DNA of 64,000 nucleotides from Streptococcus porcinus (GCF_900475415.1 NZ_LS483388.1:1969047-2033046), one strand, 5' to 3'. Positions 19,850 through 28,493 are shown, counted from the stretch's first letter. Translations and numbers: made by a program. The notes: generated from the letters alone by a model not told the origin.

Positions 19850-20376
19850 TTATTCGCCCACTTGTTACTGAGGATTACGAAACCTGGTATCAAGGTTTTG
19901 ATGGCCGGAAAGTTGCACAACATGCTTTTGACGACGGTCAGCTGGATATGTCTGTTTGTGACCTTAAGTGGTTTCAGCAGTTAGTGGCTCGGCATCAAGA
20001 GCTTTGGGAAAAGGATGACACCTATATCTTTGCTGTTTTTGATAAGAATGGACAGCACCTTGGTATGCTTAATATTGCCACCTTAGCCCGTACCAACATG
20101 CAGTGGGGTGAACTGGGCTATTTCATTCATAACCAGTACTGGCGTAAAGGCTTTGCTTATGAGGCCTTATCAGCGTTAGTAGAGACCTGCTGGAAGGTGC
20201 TTGGATTTCACCACTTAGAAACTCAGATCTCTCCTAGAAATAGAGCGTCACAGCAATTGGCTGAAAAGTTAGGTTTTGTCTATGAATGTCGCCGTTCCAA
20301 GTTTGCCTTTGAAGATGGGGAGTGGGGGGACAAGGTTATTTATAGTAAAACTTTACATGAGCAACCTTTAGATTAG
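19816..20376 (+). CDS. GNAT family N-acetyltransferase (RimJ/RimL-like)
   Basis: A 186-residue acetyl-CoA-dependent acetyltransferase. It starts ETDRLIIRPL and carries the acetyl-CoA-binding loop region ELGYFIHNQYWRKGFAYEAL and the C-terminal NRASQQLAEKLGFVYE, typical of the RimJ/RimL subgroup that acetylates protein N-termini or small amines. Substrate unknown. The only reasonable start is TTG at 19816, with an AGAGG site upstream; the overlapping small ORF with a much stronger site suggests coupling. Followed by a terminator. Confidence 0.8.
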   Translation: MEKCKIETDRLIIRPLVTEDYETWYQGFDGRKVAQHAFDDGQLDMSVCDLKWFQQLVARHQELWEKDDTYIFAVFDKNGQHLGMLNIATLARTNMQWGELGYFIHNQYWRKGFAYEALSALVETCWKVLGFHHLETQISPRNRASQQLAEKLGFVYECRRSKFAFEDGEWGDKVIYSKTLHEQPLD

Positions 20377-20382
20377 TTATTT

Positions 20383-20407
20383 AAGAAGTCCATAGGGCTT
20401 CTTTTTT
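20383..20407 (+). terminator. Intrinsic terminator of the GNAT gene
   Basis: Nine-bp stem AAGAAGTCC/GGGCTTCTT (one G-U pair) with an ATA loop, followed by six T residues. Confidence 0.8.
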
Positions 20408-20414
20408 GAAGACA

Positions 20415-20423
20415 TGCTATAAT
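20415..20423 (+). promoter_or_regulatory. Extended -10 promoter of the Nudix gene
   Basis: TGCTATAAT is a perfect extended -10, placed directly after the GNAT terminator and 28 bases before the Nudix ATG. Confidence 0.65.
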
Positions 20424-20450
20424 AATCAAAAACATATAAGGAAGTTACTT

Positions 20451-20942
20451 ATGCAAAAATACTGTCAAGAATGCGGTGCAAAACTGATTGCCAAGGAATT
20501 GGAAAATGAAGGACAAATCCCTTTTTGTAAGTCCTGTGACCAATTTCGTTTCCCAAGTTTCAACACTGCAATTAGCTTAATTGTGGTCAATCAAAGCAAT
20601 AATAAAATTCTCCTTATCCAACAATATGGTCGCCCGCGAAAAATCCTCGTGGCGGGTTACGTTGGTAAAGGTGAAAACCTTGAAGAGACTGCCATACGGG
20701 AATTGAAAGAAGAAACTGGCTTGACAGGCTTGTCAATTTCCTTTAACAAAAGCCAATTCTTTGAACCTTCAAACACTCTCATGTGCAACTTTACAGTAAT
20801 TGTCAAAGACGACAGTGATTTTCAAGCTAATCACGAGATAGATGCTTACGACTGGTATTATCCTGAGGAAGCACGACAACACATCTTCCAAAATAGCTTA
20901 GCAGCTAAGTTTTTAGACCATTATTTAGATAAGAAAAAATAA
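20451..20942 (+). CDS. Nudix hydrolase with N-terminal zinc ribbon
   Basis: A 163-residue protein. Residues 4-30 hold two CxxC pairs (CQEC, CKSC), a zinc ribbon like that of NudC-type NADH pyrophosphatases. The Nudix box GKGENLEETAIRELKEETGL lies near residue 72. The family hydrolyses nucleoside diphosphates linked to another group; the substrate here is unknown. The start is the ATG at 20451 after AAGGAAG; an in-frame upstream start would lie within the terminator. Own promoter and terminator, so a single-gene unit. Confidence 0.85.
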   Translation: MQKYCQECGAKLIAKELENEGQIPFCKSCDQFRFPSFNTAISLIVVNQSNNKILLIQQYGRPRKILVAGYVGKGENLEETAIRELKEETGLTGLSISFNKSQFFEPSNTLMCNFTVIVKDDSDFQANHEIDAYDWYYPEEARQHIFQNSLAAKFLDHYLDKKK

Positions 20943-20965
20943 GGTGCTCCAAAGGGCACCTTATT
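20938..20965. terminator. Bidirectional terminator between Nudix and XRE genes
   Basis: Ten-bp perfect stem AATAAGGTGC/GCACCTTATT with an 8-base loop and A/T tracts on both sides, between two convergent genes. Confidence 0.8.
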
Positions 20966-20970
20966 CCTTT

Positions 20971-21555
20971 TTAGAAAAGACTATTTATTAATAAGATTGT
21001 CAAACCCATTATTAGACAAAAAACAATGGTAAAACCTATGACAATCATAGGTTTTTGATAAGGATACTTAGCTCTTTCCTCAATGCTTTCATTTTTATCT
21101 AAAGCTTGTCCTCTAGAAATAGCTAAAATTTCTTTATAAGTTTGAATCCTATTTTCTTTTTTAAATTTTTCAATACGTAAGGCAAAGACCATGACAGTAA
21201 ACCATTCAAAAATAAAAATAACAAAACCTACTTTACCTAAAAAATGGATAAGTGGGTAAGCTGTTAGAGCCATGATCAGTGAGCCGATAGTCATTGCCCA
21301 ACCATCTCGGTTAAATTGCTGTAAGTCGTCACTTTGAACAAGTTTTTTCATTTCATCAATATCTCCTTCTACTAACTGATCAAGACTTAGGTTGAAAAGA
21401 TTGGCCAAAGCAATTAAACTGTGAATATCAGGATAAGATTTGTCATTCTCCCAGTTTGAAATCGTTTGACGTGAAACATAGATTTTTTCTGCTAAGTCTT
21501 CTTGCGAGAATCCTGCCTTTTTTCTGCACGAACTCAATTTTTTTCCTAACTCCAT
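20971..21555 (-). CDS. XRE family regulator with C-terminal membrane segments
   Basis: A 194-residue protein. Residues 3-60 form a helix-turn-helix of the Cro/CI type (SQEDLAEKIYVSRQTISNWEN). The C-terminal half has three hydrophobic segments (about 88-104, 108-125, 170-192), so it is a membrane-tethered regulator, a common streptococcal type. Targets unknown. ATG after GGAG. It is divergent from the DUF368 gene across about 200 bases and might control it. Confidence 0.85.
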   Translation of the reverse strand: MELGKKLSSCRKKAGFSQEDLAEKIYVSRQTISNWENDKSYPDIHSLIALANLFNLSLDQLVEGDIDEMKKLVQSDDLQQFNRDGWAMTIGSLIMALTAYPLIHFLGKVGFVIFIFEWFTVMVFALRIEKFKKENRIQTYKEILAISRGQALDKNESIEERAKYPYQKPMIVIGFTIVFCLIMGLTILLINSLF

Positions 21556-21752
21556 TTTTTCTCCTTTCAGCTTAAGTTTATCTTAGTAGAGCTTTCTTGA
21601 CTATCAAATATCTTTGACATAACCATAATTTGTCCCTTTTATTCGTCTAGGTACTCTTACTTTACACCCTTGTAAGGTCCTTGACAATGCCTCCAATTTA
21701 TTTAGCAATAAGTTTATGGTACAATTAGTTGACCATTATCAAGGAGGAAATA

Positions 21753-22595
21753 ATGTTTTCTATTTTAAATCGCCTTATAAAAGGTATGATTATTGCTCTT
21801 GGCTTCATTTTACCAGGTGTATCTGGTGGCGTCTTAGCAGCTATTTTAGGCATATATGAACGCTTAATCCGTTTTCTAGCCCATATCCGTGAGAATTTTT
21901 GGGAGAATGTACTTTTCTTTCTTCCCGTCGGGATTGGTGGTATCTTAGGTATTGCACTCTTTTCCTTCCCTGTAGAATACCTCTTAAAACATTTCCAAGT
22001 TCCAATATTGTGGGGCTTTGCTGGAGCAATTATCGGAACTCTTCCTAGTCTAATCAAGGAATCTACCAAACGATCTAAACGTGATTTAATTGATTGTATT
22101 TGGCTTATAATGACTTTTGTAATTTCTGGAGTACTACTTTACTTTCTAAACGATTTAGTTGGTAATATTCCCGTTAACTTCTTAAGTTTTATTTTAGCTG
22201 GAGCTCTCATCGCCCTTGGTGTACTAGTACCTGGTCTTAGTCCATCAAACCTACTGTTGATTCTTGGTCTATACTCACCGATGCTTAATGGTTTTAAATC
22301 TCTTGATTTATTAGGTACCTTTCTCCCAATCACAATTGGTGGCATCTTAGCTATTGCTGGATTTTCAAAAGCAATGGACTTTGCTCTAGAATACCACCAT
22401 TCACGCGTTTATCATTTTATTATTGGTATTATTTTATCTAGTACCCTTCTGATACTTATCCCTGTTCCACATAGTCCCGAAGCTATTGATTATAGCGGAG
22501 CAGGATTATTTACTTGGGGTATGGCTTTGCTTCTATTCGGACTTGGTATTTGGTTAGGTCTATGGATGAGCAAATTAGAGGACAAATACAAATAG
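21753..22595 (+). CDS. DUF368 membrane protein, PopT-like undecaprenyl-phosphate translocase
   Basis: A 280-residue polytopic membrane protein with the repeated DUF368 motifs LPGVSGGVLAAILGIYE and LVPGLSPSNLLLILGLY, one in each half, suggesting an inverted internal repeat. Family members (PopT) have been shown to recycle undecaprenyl phosphate across the membrane together with DedA-type UptA proteins; I infer that role here. The start is the ATG at 21753 after AAGGAGG; the in-frame TTG at 21729 precedes that site. An extended -10 (TGGTACAAT, 21718-21726) lies just upstream. Confidence 0.85.
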   Translation: MFSILNRLIKGMIIALGFILPGVSGGVLAAILGIYERLIRFLAHIRENFWENVLFFLPVGIGGILGIALFSFPVEYLLKHFQVPILWGFAGAIIGTLPSLIKESTKRSKRDLIDCIWLIMTFVISGVLLYFLNDLVGNIPVNFLSFILAGALIALGVLVPGLSPSNLLLILGLYSPMLNGFKSLDLLGTFLPITIGGILAIAGFSKAMDFALEYHHSRVYHFIIGIILSSTLLILIPVPHSPEAIDYSGAGLFTWGMALLLFGLGIWLGLWMSKLEDKYK

Positions 22596-22601
22596 TATCA
22601 C

Positions 22602-22631
22602 AAAAAAGTGTTGGAAATCCAACACTTTTTT
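22602..22631. terminator. Bidirectional terminator
   Basis: 14-bp perfect stem (22602-22615 / 22618-22631) with a two-base loop, A tract one side and T tract the other. It lies between the convergent DUF368 and Nudix genes. Confidence 0.9.
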
Positions 22632-22688
22632 GTATTTTAGCTCATCAATTTTCTACGTCTAAAATAATAACTAAACCCTACTATCATA

Positions 22689-23303
22689 CTATTCTTTTTC
22701 ATTATCTTTTATCAATTGAATGAAACAGTCTGTAAACTGAGCAGTCATCCCCCAGATTATCTCCTCTAAACCTTCATAGAAAGGAATGCGTGCAACCTGA
22801 TTTGAAAAAGCATATTTTTGCCCATTACGAATCCGATCAAAAGGAAAATTATTGTCTTCTTTAACTCTTTGAGGTAACTCATAATAAACTGGCTTTATTT
22901 CCTGTAAGCAGTTTAACGGAACTACAAACAGATGGTCAACTTCTTCATTATATGCTAATTCTTTCCAATCTTGACAATGTAATTGGCCGACAAAACAGTG
23001 AATTGTCCGCTTTGACTGTACAATGTAGTCAATTTCACCCCAGATATCAATGCTATCTGCACAAACATTTAATTCTTCCACAGTTTCTCTAATAGCAGCA
23101 GCTTGATATGATTCATTCCTTTCAACTCGACCACCAGGAAACGATACTTCACCTGGCTGTGAAATATGTTGACTCCTTACCTCATACAAAATATGCCACC
23201 TTTCATTTTGCCAAAGCAGAGGTAAAAAAACGGCATACTGTTTTTGTTCGCCCAAGGGTTGTGGTTTATGTTCTTCAATCAAATCCTTAATTGTTTTCTT
23301 CAT
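22689..23303 (-). CDS. Nudix hydrolase, CoA-diphosphatase-like
   Basis: A 204-residue Nudix protein. The stretch SQPGEVSFPGGRVERNESY followed by AAIRETVEELNV matches the CoA-pyrophosphatase subgroup (GQVxFPGG plus Nudix box), so CoA or a derivative is a likely substrate; this is inference. The start at 23303 follows AAAGGAAT; an in-frame ATG 18 bases upstream has a worse site. It is convergent with DUF368 and divergent from padR. Confidence 0.8.
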   Translation of the reverse strand: MKKTIKDLIEEHKPQPLGEQKQYAVFLPLLWQNERWHILYEVRSQHISQPGEVSFPGGRVERNESYQAAAIRETVEELNVCADSIDIWGEIDYIVQSKRTIHCFVGQLHCQDWKELAYNEEVDHLFVVPLNCLQEIKPVYYELPQRVKEDNNFPFDRIRNGQKYAFSNQVARIPFYEGLEEIIWGMTAQFTDCFIQLIKDNEKE

Positions 23304-23387
23304 ATTATTCCTTTTTGTCATTCTTATGTTCCAAGGGTACAAAAAATAATAGTAGAGGTCAAGAAATTGCTTTTTATGTTTTTTTAA

Positions 23388-23477
23388 ATATATAAAATTT
23401 TTACATATAATCTATTGACTTCTTTTAATTTCTATCATATACTTTATATATAAAATATTTATATATAAAATTTTTAC
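23388..23477 (+). promoter_or_regulatory. padR promoter with three operator-like repeats
   Basis: TTGACT (23415-23420) and TATACT (23438-23443) with a 17-base spacer make a strong promoter. A 17-base direct repeat, ATATATAAAATTTTTAC, occurs exactly at 23388-23404 and 23461-23477, and a third copy (14 of 15 matching) at 23446-23460. They flank the promoter on both sides, as expected for repressor sites that loop or block it. PadR proteins usually repress their own operon. Confidence 0.7.
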
Positions 23478-23496
23478 CCATTAAGGAGGTAATGGT

Positions 23497-23823
23497 ATGT
23501 ATTTTCCCGTATCAGCTACCTTGATTGAATTTTTAATCTTGTCTATTGTCAAAGAGCAGGATTCTTATGGTTACGATATCAGTCAAAACATCAAACTGGT
23601 AACCAATATCAAGGAATCAACCCTTTATCCCATCCTCAAAAAGTTGGAAAAGGCCGAGTATCTTAGAACCTATAGCCAAGAACATCAAGGACGTCGACGC
23701 AAGTACTATCAATTAACTACAGAAGGACAAACACAACTTGCTTTTCTTGAAGAAGAGTGGGAAAACTACAAAGCAAATTTAGATGCAATTATAGAAGGGA
23801 GTCTCCGCCATGACAAGAACTGA
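23497..23823 (+). CDS. PadR family transcriptional regulator
   Basis: A 108-residue protein with the PadR winged helix (LIEFLILSIVKEQDSYGYDI, ESTLYPILKKLEKAEYL, GRRRKYYQLT) and a short C-terminal dimerisation helix. It starts at an ATG after AAGGAGG. Its end overlaps the next gene by 14 bases. Likely represses its own operon through the repeats around its promoter, and responds to an unknown (possibly envelope) signal. Confidence 0.92.
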   Translation: MYFPVSATLIEFLILSIVKEQDSYGYDISQNIKLVTNIKESTLYPILKKLEKAEYLRTYSQEHQGRRRKYYQLTTEGQTQLAFLEEEWENYKANLDAIIEGSLRHDKN

Positions 23824-24394
23824 GTATTTAACAGAGTTACAAAATCAGCTCCGAAAATTGCCAGAAGACGATTATCTAGAAGCAATGGATTACTTTACCG
23901 AATACTTTGACGAAGCTGGTCCTGAAAACGAAGATAAAGTAATCACTGACCTTGGCAGTCCTAAAGAAGCAGCCCGCGAAATTATAGGCCGCTTACTTGA
24001 AAACAAAATTGAAAGTGAAGATAAGAGACCAAAACACTACGCTAAAATTATTTGGTTGACAATTTTATCAATCCTAGCAGCACCGACTGCCATACCAATC
24101 TTTCTAGCTATCGTATCCCTAGTATTAGCTATAATAGTAGTCATCACAGTAGTTATCTTTTCATTAATTATTCTAGGTATCTCATTTTTCGCAAATGGTT
24201 GTTACGTGCTATTTGACAGTTTCAGCTACTTATCAAGTTCTATCAATTCAACAATCCTTAGTTTCGGTATAGGTTTAATGATGATTGGAGGCTCTCTATT
24301 AGCTATAATGCTTGGATTTGAAGTTTGTGCTGCCCTTATACGTGGTGGGGCACTCCTCATTCAGAAAATGATTAAGAGAGGTCGAACAGTATGA
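23810..24394 (+). CDS. DUF1700 (HAAS) membrane protein
   Basis: A 194-residue protein. Residues 1-70 are the helical HAAS/DUF1700 domain (TEYLTELQNQLRKLPEDDYLEAMDYFTEYF, DLGSPKEAAREIIG); the rest has three to four hydrophobic segments (about 78-125 and 140-185). The family is nearly always encoded beside PadR regulators and DUF4097 proteins and is thought to sense or transmit a membrane signal. Here it overlaps padR by 14 bases and the DUF4097 gene by 4 bases, so all three are translationally coupled. Confidence 0.88.
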   Translation: MTRTEYLTELQNQLRKLPEDDYLEAMDYFTEYFDEAGPENEDKVITDLGSPKEAAREIIGRLLENKIESEDKRPKHYAKIIWLTILSILAAPTAIPIFLAIVSLVLAIIVVITVVIFSLIILGISFFANGCYVLFDSFSYLSSSINSTILSFGIGLMMIGGSLLAIMLGFEVCAALIRGGALLIQKMIKRGRTV

Positions 24395-25299
24395 AAAATT
24401 TTAAAAAAATAAGCTTTATTACAGCACTTTGTTTATTGCTTTCAGGACTTACCTTGGCAGGGTTTGGCTATGTTAGAGGGGGTTGGTCAGATTTATCAAG
24501 TTACACCAATCCATCAAAGAGTAATCATTATAAAACTAAGAAAGTAGCAAATTTTGATCACCTTTTACTTAACTGCAATGTTTCAGATGTTATCATAAAG
24601 ACTGGAAATCAAGAGAAAGCCAGTATTACTTATTATGTCGATAAAAAATACCCCATCAAGATTGAGCAGACTGGGAAGACCTTATCCATAAGTGAAAAAT
24701 CTAAAATTTTTCAAAATAAACCAAGCATCAACTTTTTAACTTTGCGAAATCTCACTAATATCGAAAAAAATAGTTATTTTGGCATAAAAACTAACTATTC
24801 TATCCAAATTACCCTTCCTAAAGGTCATAAGCTCAGCAGTCTCAAAGGAAATTTAAAAATTGGAGAATTAGAGATAGAAAATAGTCAGATTCAAACGATT
24901 GACTTCCTACTATCATCCGGAAATTTTTCAGTTAGTTCTTCTAAGATAATGAATGGACAAGTAACCCTACATACAGGTGATATGACATTTACGGATAGCC
25001 ATATTAGTAACAGTAAGATAAATGTTAATGCCGGAAATATAGAATTTGGAACTTCAAGTATTGCAAATTCACAGTTAACATTGAAGGCTGGTGACTTTAC
25101 CGCTACTAATGTTAGCTTTAGCAATAAAAACAGTTTAAGATTAGATATGGGTAACGCTGACATCCACTTAAAAAATCATGATTTAGCACTTAAAACCAAT
25201 AAAAGTTTAGGTAATTCCGAAATAACATCTGACTTAAAAGGTAACTCTAAAAATCAACTGGACATTACTAATAAACTTGGCGATATTACAGTAGAATAG
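24391..25299 (+). CDS. DUF4097 beta-helix-type exported protein
   Basis: A 302-residue protein with an N-terminal hydrophobic segment (residues 8-27) acting as a signal anchor or signal peptide. The remainder has the repeating short beta-strand pattern of DUF4097 (INVNAGNIEFGTSS, LTLKAGDFTATNVSF, GNADIHL), which is predicted to fold as a right-handed beta-helix on the outer side of the membrane. Function unknown; with PadR and HAAS it forms a conserved Firmicutes module. A terminator follows the stop codon. Confidence 0.85.
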   Translation: MKNFKKISFITALCLLLSGLTLAGFGYVRGGWSDLSSYTNPSKSNHYKTKKVANFDHLLLNCNVSDVIIKTGNQEKASITYYVDKKYPIKIEQTGKTLSISEKSKIFQNKPSINFLTLRNLTNIEKNSYFGIKTNYSIQITLPKGHKLSSLKGNLKIGELEIENSQIQTIDFLLSSGNFSVSSSKIMNGQVTLHTGDMTFTDSHISNSKINVNAGNIEFGTSSIANSQLTLKAGDFTATNVSFSNKNSLRLDMGNADIHLKNHDLALKTNKSLGNSEITSDLKGNSKNQLDITNKLGDITVE

Positions 25300-25337
25300 T
25301 AAAATAGAAGAGGCTTTTTCAGGCCTCTTCATTTTAC
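25299..25337 (+). terminator. Intrinsic terminator of the PadR-HAAS-DUF4097 operon
   Basis: Long stem (25299-25314 / 25323-25337) with one unpaired base and an 8-base loop. The right arm carries a T run. Confidence 0.8.
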
Positions 25338-25529
25338 TATATAATTGCTGATTAAGGCTACGATAACTAACTACTTTTTTTATCTTCTAATTCTTCTTGT
25401 ATTAAGTTAAATACTTTTTATCTTGCCACACAAAGTTCTTACAAAAGTTTCTAAAAACACAACACAGTGCTGCTTAACTACTGTCAAAATTTACAGTAGC
25501 AGAGCTAAGGAAGACATTTTTACTCCTTA

Positions 25530-27791
25530 CTATGAGCTTTTTGGTCGATAAATAATTAGAGCGAGTGCTAAGAAGCCTACTAAAAATCCTGTCAAAATGC
25601 TTACCTCAAGTCCAATATGGCCATTTAAAGAAATTGTTTCGCGTAAACCTGAAACGATATAAGACATTGGAAGATACGGGTGTAAAGTTTGGAAGAATCG
25701 ACCACTTAATTCTATTGGGTAGGACCCTCCTGATGAACCTACTTGTAGTAATAGCATTGCCAGAGAGGCAAAAGAACCATAACGGTCATCCCAACCAACA
25801 AGGGCAGTCACTAAGGCCATAAGAGTCCAGCCACTTAAGATAATGAAAGCTAAAGTTTTTAATTCATAATTTGCTTCAAAGCCAAGAAACTGAATTGCTC
25901 CATATAGAATCAAAGAACTTAAAGTTGATATAAAACCATTGATAATGAATTTTTGTTTAGCCCAATCCCAACGATTCTTAACAGGTCTCCCTGACAGTGA
26001 GGTGGCAAAGATAACATTAGTTGACAAGGCTACTACCATTAATGAAACAGCTATCATATAGGGAGCCATACCAATACCATTAGTTTTAACATTATCTTTA
26101 TCTTTTTCAGATAAAGATACCGGAGAAGCTACCGCCTTTGCATTCTTCTCTTTGACACTTACTAAATTAAGTTTATGAGAAGCCTCTGCCAATGACAGTT
26201 GTAAACTTGACAAACCATTTGACATGTTTGTCAATCCATCTGTCAAGCTAGCACTACCATTTGTCAATTTTACAGCTCCTTGTGTCAAGACATTCGTTCC
26301 CAAAGATAACTTCTGAGTGCCACTCAACAAAGCATTTGAATTAGCATTCAATTGTGTAGAACCACTTGAAATTGCTGTCAAGCCAGTCAATATTTCTGGA
26401 TTTTTGCTATTAAGACTTGCAAGAGCTGAACTTAGCTTGTTACTTCCTGGTAAAAGTTGATTTGTGACACCGCTATTGACAGCTTTTACTCCCGTTGAAA
26501 GTTTTGTTAGTGCTGCACTTGCTTGTGGTAAAGCTTGATTTGACAAATTAGCAATTTTATTAACACTTGCTTGTAATTGACTCAACTGTCCAGTATTTGA
26601 ATTACTTGGCAGATTTGATAATTTTGTTTTCAAAACAGTTATAGTATTAACAATAGTTTGAGCATCACTAGTCGCTTTCGATGGTGTCCCCAAAATCGCA
26701 TGGTTTAACTCAGCCTGCTGTTCAGGACTCAAACTTTTATAAGTTGATGTTGCTTGTAGCGAAGCTAGCTTACTATTTGCTGAAGTAGCTTCAGTAGCAA
26801 TAATCTCTTGCGCTAAATCTGAAATACCAGTTAAGGCTCCCATTAAGTCAGCTGTATTTGGAACAGACAAACCACCTACAGCGTTATTTAGCTCTTGTAT
26901 GGCATTATTCAACTGTGGTAATCCTACTTGTAAAGCTTGAATCCCTTGAGTCTCTTCTTGACTCATTGTAGTTTCTGATGATAGCTTATTTAAACCGGCT
27001 GTCAGTTGAGTTGCCCCATTAGAGAGCTGACTAACCGCATCTAGATAAAGTGGCAGCTGCGAAGAGAATTTACTAATACCATTGTTCAGTTGATTTACAC
27101 CACCAGTATAAGTCACTAATCCTGAATTAAGCTGACTAACTCCCTGTTTTAATGATTGACTACCATTGGCAAGGCTAGCAAGATTTGTTGTGATTTCTTG
27201 ACTACCCACTTTAGCATCATTCGCACCTTGAACCAATTGACCACTGCCTGTTGAAGCATCCTCTAAGCCAGCCTGAAGCTTACTCATACTTTGAAAAACT
27301 GATGTTGTATAAGTTCGACTGACATTATCAGAGACTGACGATTTCAATTTAGCCATAGCTGCTTCACTCATCTTGGAAGCGACCATACCGTGACCTCTAC
27401 TTGTTTGATATTGAATAACTAACTTCTCAGGATTATTCTCTAATAAAGTAGTTGCCTTTTTCGAAAGATCTTTTGGTAGAGTGACAATCATATAGTATTC
27501 GCCATTTTGCAAACCATTTTTAGCTTTTTTTTCTGAGACAAAATGATAATCTAAATCTTTATTTTTAGACATCTTGTCTACCATATCCTTACCGATATGT
27601 AAATCTTTTTTATCCAACTTAGCTTCCCTATCATGGTTGACTACTGCTATTGGTAAATCTTCTACTCGACCATAAGGATCCCACATTGAACCAAGAAAAG
27701 ATAAATTATATAAGGCTGGAACTAGTGCCACACCTATCATTGTGATAATTAATTTTGGGTTTTTTAAAAGTGCTTTTAACTCTTCTAACAT
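25530..27791 (-). CDS. YhgE/Pip family membrane protein
   Basis: A 753-residue protein with the YhgE/Pip layout: one N-terminal membrane segment (residues 14-32), a long extracellular part of about 540 residues built of heptad- and 11-residue-like repeats rich in LxxG, LxNG and LxxLS patterns, and five membrane segments at the C-terminus (about 575-750). Relatives include lactococcal phage infection protein and EsaA of type VII secretion; no other type VII genes are in the window. Divergent from a TetR gene that probably represses it. It has a good promoter: TTGAGT/TATAAT, 16-base spacer. Confidence 0.88.
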   Translation of the reverse strand: MLEELKALLKNPKLIITMIGVALVPALYNLSFLGSMWDPYGRVEDLPIAVVNHDREAKLDKKDLHIGKDMVDKMSKNKDLDYHFVSEKKAKNGLQNGEYYMIVTLPKDLSKKATTLLENNPEKLVIQYQTSRGHGMVASKMSEAAMAKLKSSVSDNVSRTYTTSVFQSMSKLQAGLEDASTGSGQLVQGANDAKVGSQEITTNLASLANGSQSLKQGVSQLNSGLVTYTGGVNQLNNGISKFSSQLPLYLDAVSQLSNGATQLTAGLNKLSSETTMSQEETQGIQALQVGLPQLNNAIQELNNAVGGLSVPNTADLMGALTGISDLAQEIIATEATSANSKLASLQATSTYKSLSPEQQAELNHAILGTPSKATSDAQTIVNTITVLKTKLSNLPSNSNTGQLSQLQASVNKIANLSNQALPQASAALTKLSTGVKAVNSGVTNQLLPGSNKLSSALASLNSKNPEILTGLTAISSGSTQLNANSNALLSGTQKLSLGTNVLTQGAVKLTNGSASLTDGLTNMSNGLSSLQLSLAEASHKLNLVSVKEKNAKAVASPVSLSEKDKDNVKTNGIGMAPYMIAVSLMVVALSTNVIFATSLSGRPVKNRWDWAKQKFIINGFISTLSSLILYGAIQFLGFEANYELKTLAFIILSGWTLMALVTALVGWDDRYGSFASLAMLLLQVGSSGGSYPIELSGRFFQTLHPYLPMSYIVSGLRETISLNGHIGLEVSILTGFLVGFLALALIIYRPKSS

Positions 27792-27838
27792 TTTTACTCC
27801 TCAAACGATTGTACTTCATTCATTTTATGATAAAATAT

Positions 27839-27866
27839 ATTATACATTGAAGCAAAAAAAACTCAA
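27839..27866 (-). promoter_or_regulatory. yhgE promoter
   Basis: On the minus strand TTGAGT (27861-27866) and TATAAT (27839-27844) with a 16-base spacer, about 50 bases before the yhgE start. Confidence 0.65.
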
Positions 27867-27883
27867 GAAATAATCACTGTTTT

Positions 27884-27898
27884 TAGACACATTGTCCA
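27884..27898. promoter_or_regulatory. Candidate TetR operator
   Basis: TAGACACATTGTCCA is a near-perfect 6-3-6 palindrome in the divergent region between yhgE and the tetR-type gene. It lies upstream of the yhgE -35 and 24 bases before the tetR start codon, so it could control both. Confidence 0.5.
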
Positions 27899-27921
27899 AA
27901 TTGTTCAAAAAGGAGACCTTA

Positions 27922-28461
27922 ATGCAGAATAGTCGCAAAGAAAATACAAAACGTGCTCTATTAGATGCAATGGTTAGACTCTTAAATAAAGAGAGTTTTG
28001 ACGATATTTCAACAACTGAACTAGCAGAAACAGCAGGAATAAGCCGTTCTAGCTTTTATACCCATTATCGAGATAAATATGAAATGATTGATAGCTACCA
28101 ACAGACCTTATTTCATCAACTTGAATATATTTTTGATAAAGATTATGAAGATAATCAACAAACTTTTTTAGAGGTTTTTACCTTCTTATCACGTGAAAAA
28201 CTATTATCTGCTCTCATCTCATCGAATGGAACTAAAGAGCTTCAAAATTTTATAATTAACAAGGTTCGAATTTTAATTTCCTCTGAATTACATGAACGAC
28301 TTGCAAAAGAAGGGATGTCAAAAATTGAATTAGATTATCAAAGTATTTATTTGGCTTATGCTTTCTTTGGTACTTGTCAGACTTGGATTGCTAGAGGAAA
28401 AAAAGAAACTCCTCAACAAATGACTGATTTTGTTTTAAAAATGCTTAATAGATCAAAATAA
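27922..28461 (+). CDS. TetR/AcrR family regulator
   Basis: A 179-residue regulator with an N-terminal TetR helix-turn-helix (ALLDAMVRLLNKESFDDISTTELAETAGISRSSFYTHYRDKYEMID) and a variable helical C-terminal ligand domain. I start at the ATG at 27922 after AAGGAGA; the upstream in-frame TTG lies in the operator. Divergent from yhgE, which it most likely represses. The stop codon lies inside a 20-bp terminator stem. Confidence 0.9.
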   Translation: MQNSRKENTKRALLDAMVRLLNKESFDDISTTELAETAGISRSSFYTHYRDKYEMIDSYQQTLFHQLEYIFDKDYEDNQQTFLEVFTFLSREKLLSALISSNGTKELQNFIINKVRILISSELHERLAKEGMSKIELDYQSIYLAYAFFGTCQTWIARGKKETPQQMTDFVLKMLNRSK

Positions 28462-28493
28462 AAGACACTTTGAAAGTGTCTTTTATTTTGATC
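28451..28493. terminator. Bidirectional terminator with a 20-bp perfect stem
   Basis: Left arm 28451-28470 and right arm 28474-28493 are fully complementary, loop TGA. It contains the stop codon of the TetR gene and marks the left edge of the integrase-scar region. Confidence 0.85.

Noticed and set aside
22139..22345. Minus-strand ORFs opposite the DUF368 gene
   Set aside because: Antisense shadows rich in Pro, Arg and Ile, with no start signals.
28189..28204. CACGTGAAAA sequence in the TetR gene, considered as parS
   Set aside because: Only the core CACGTGAA matches; the left half does not.
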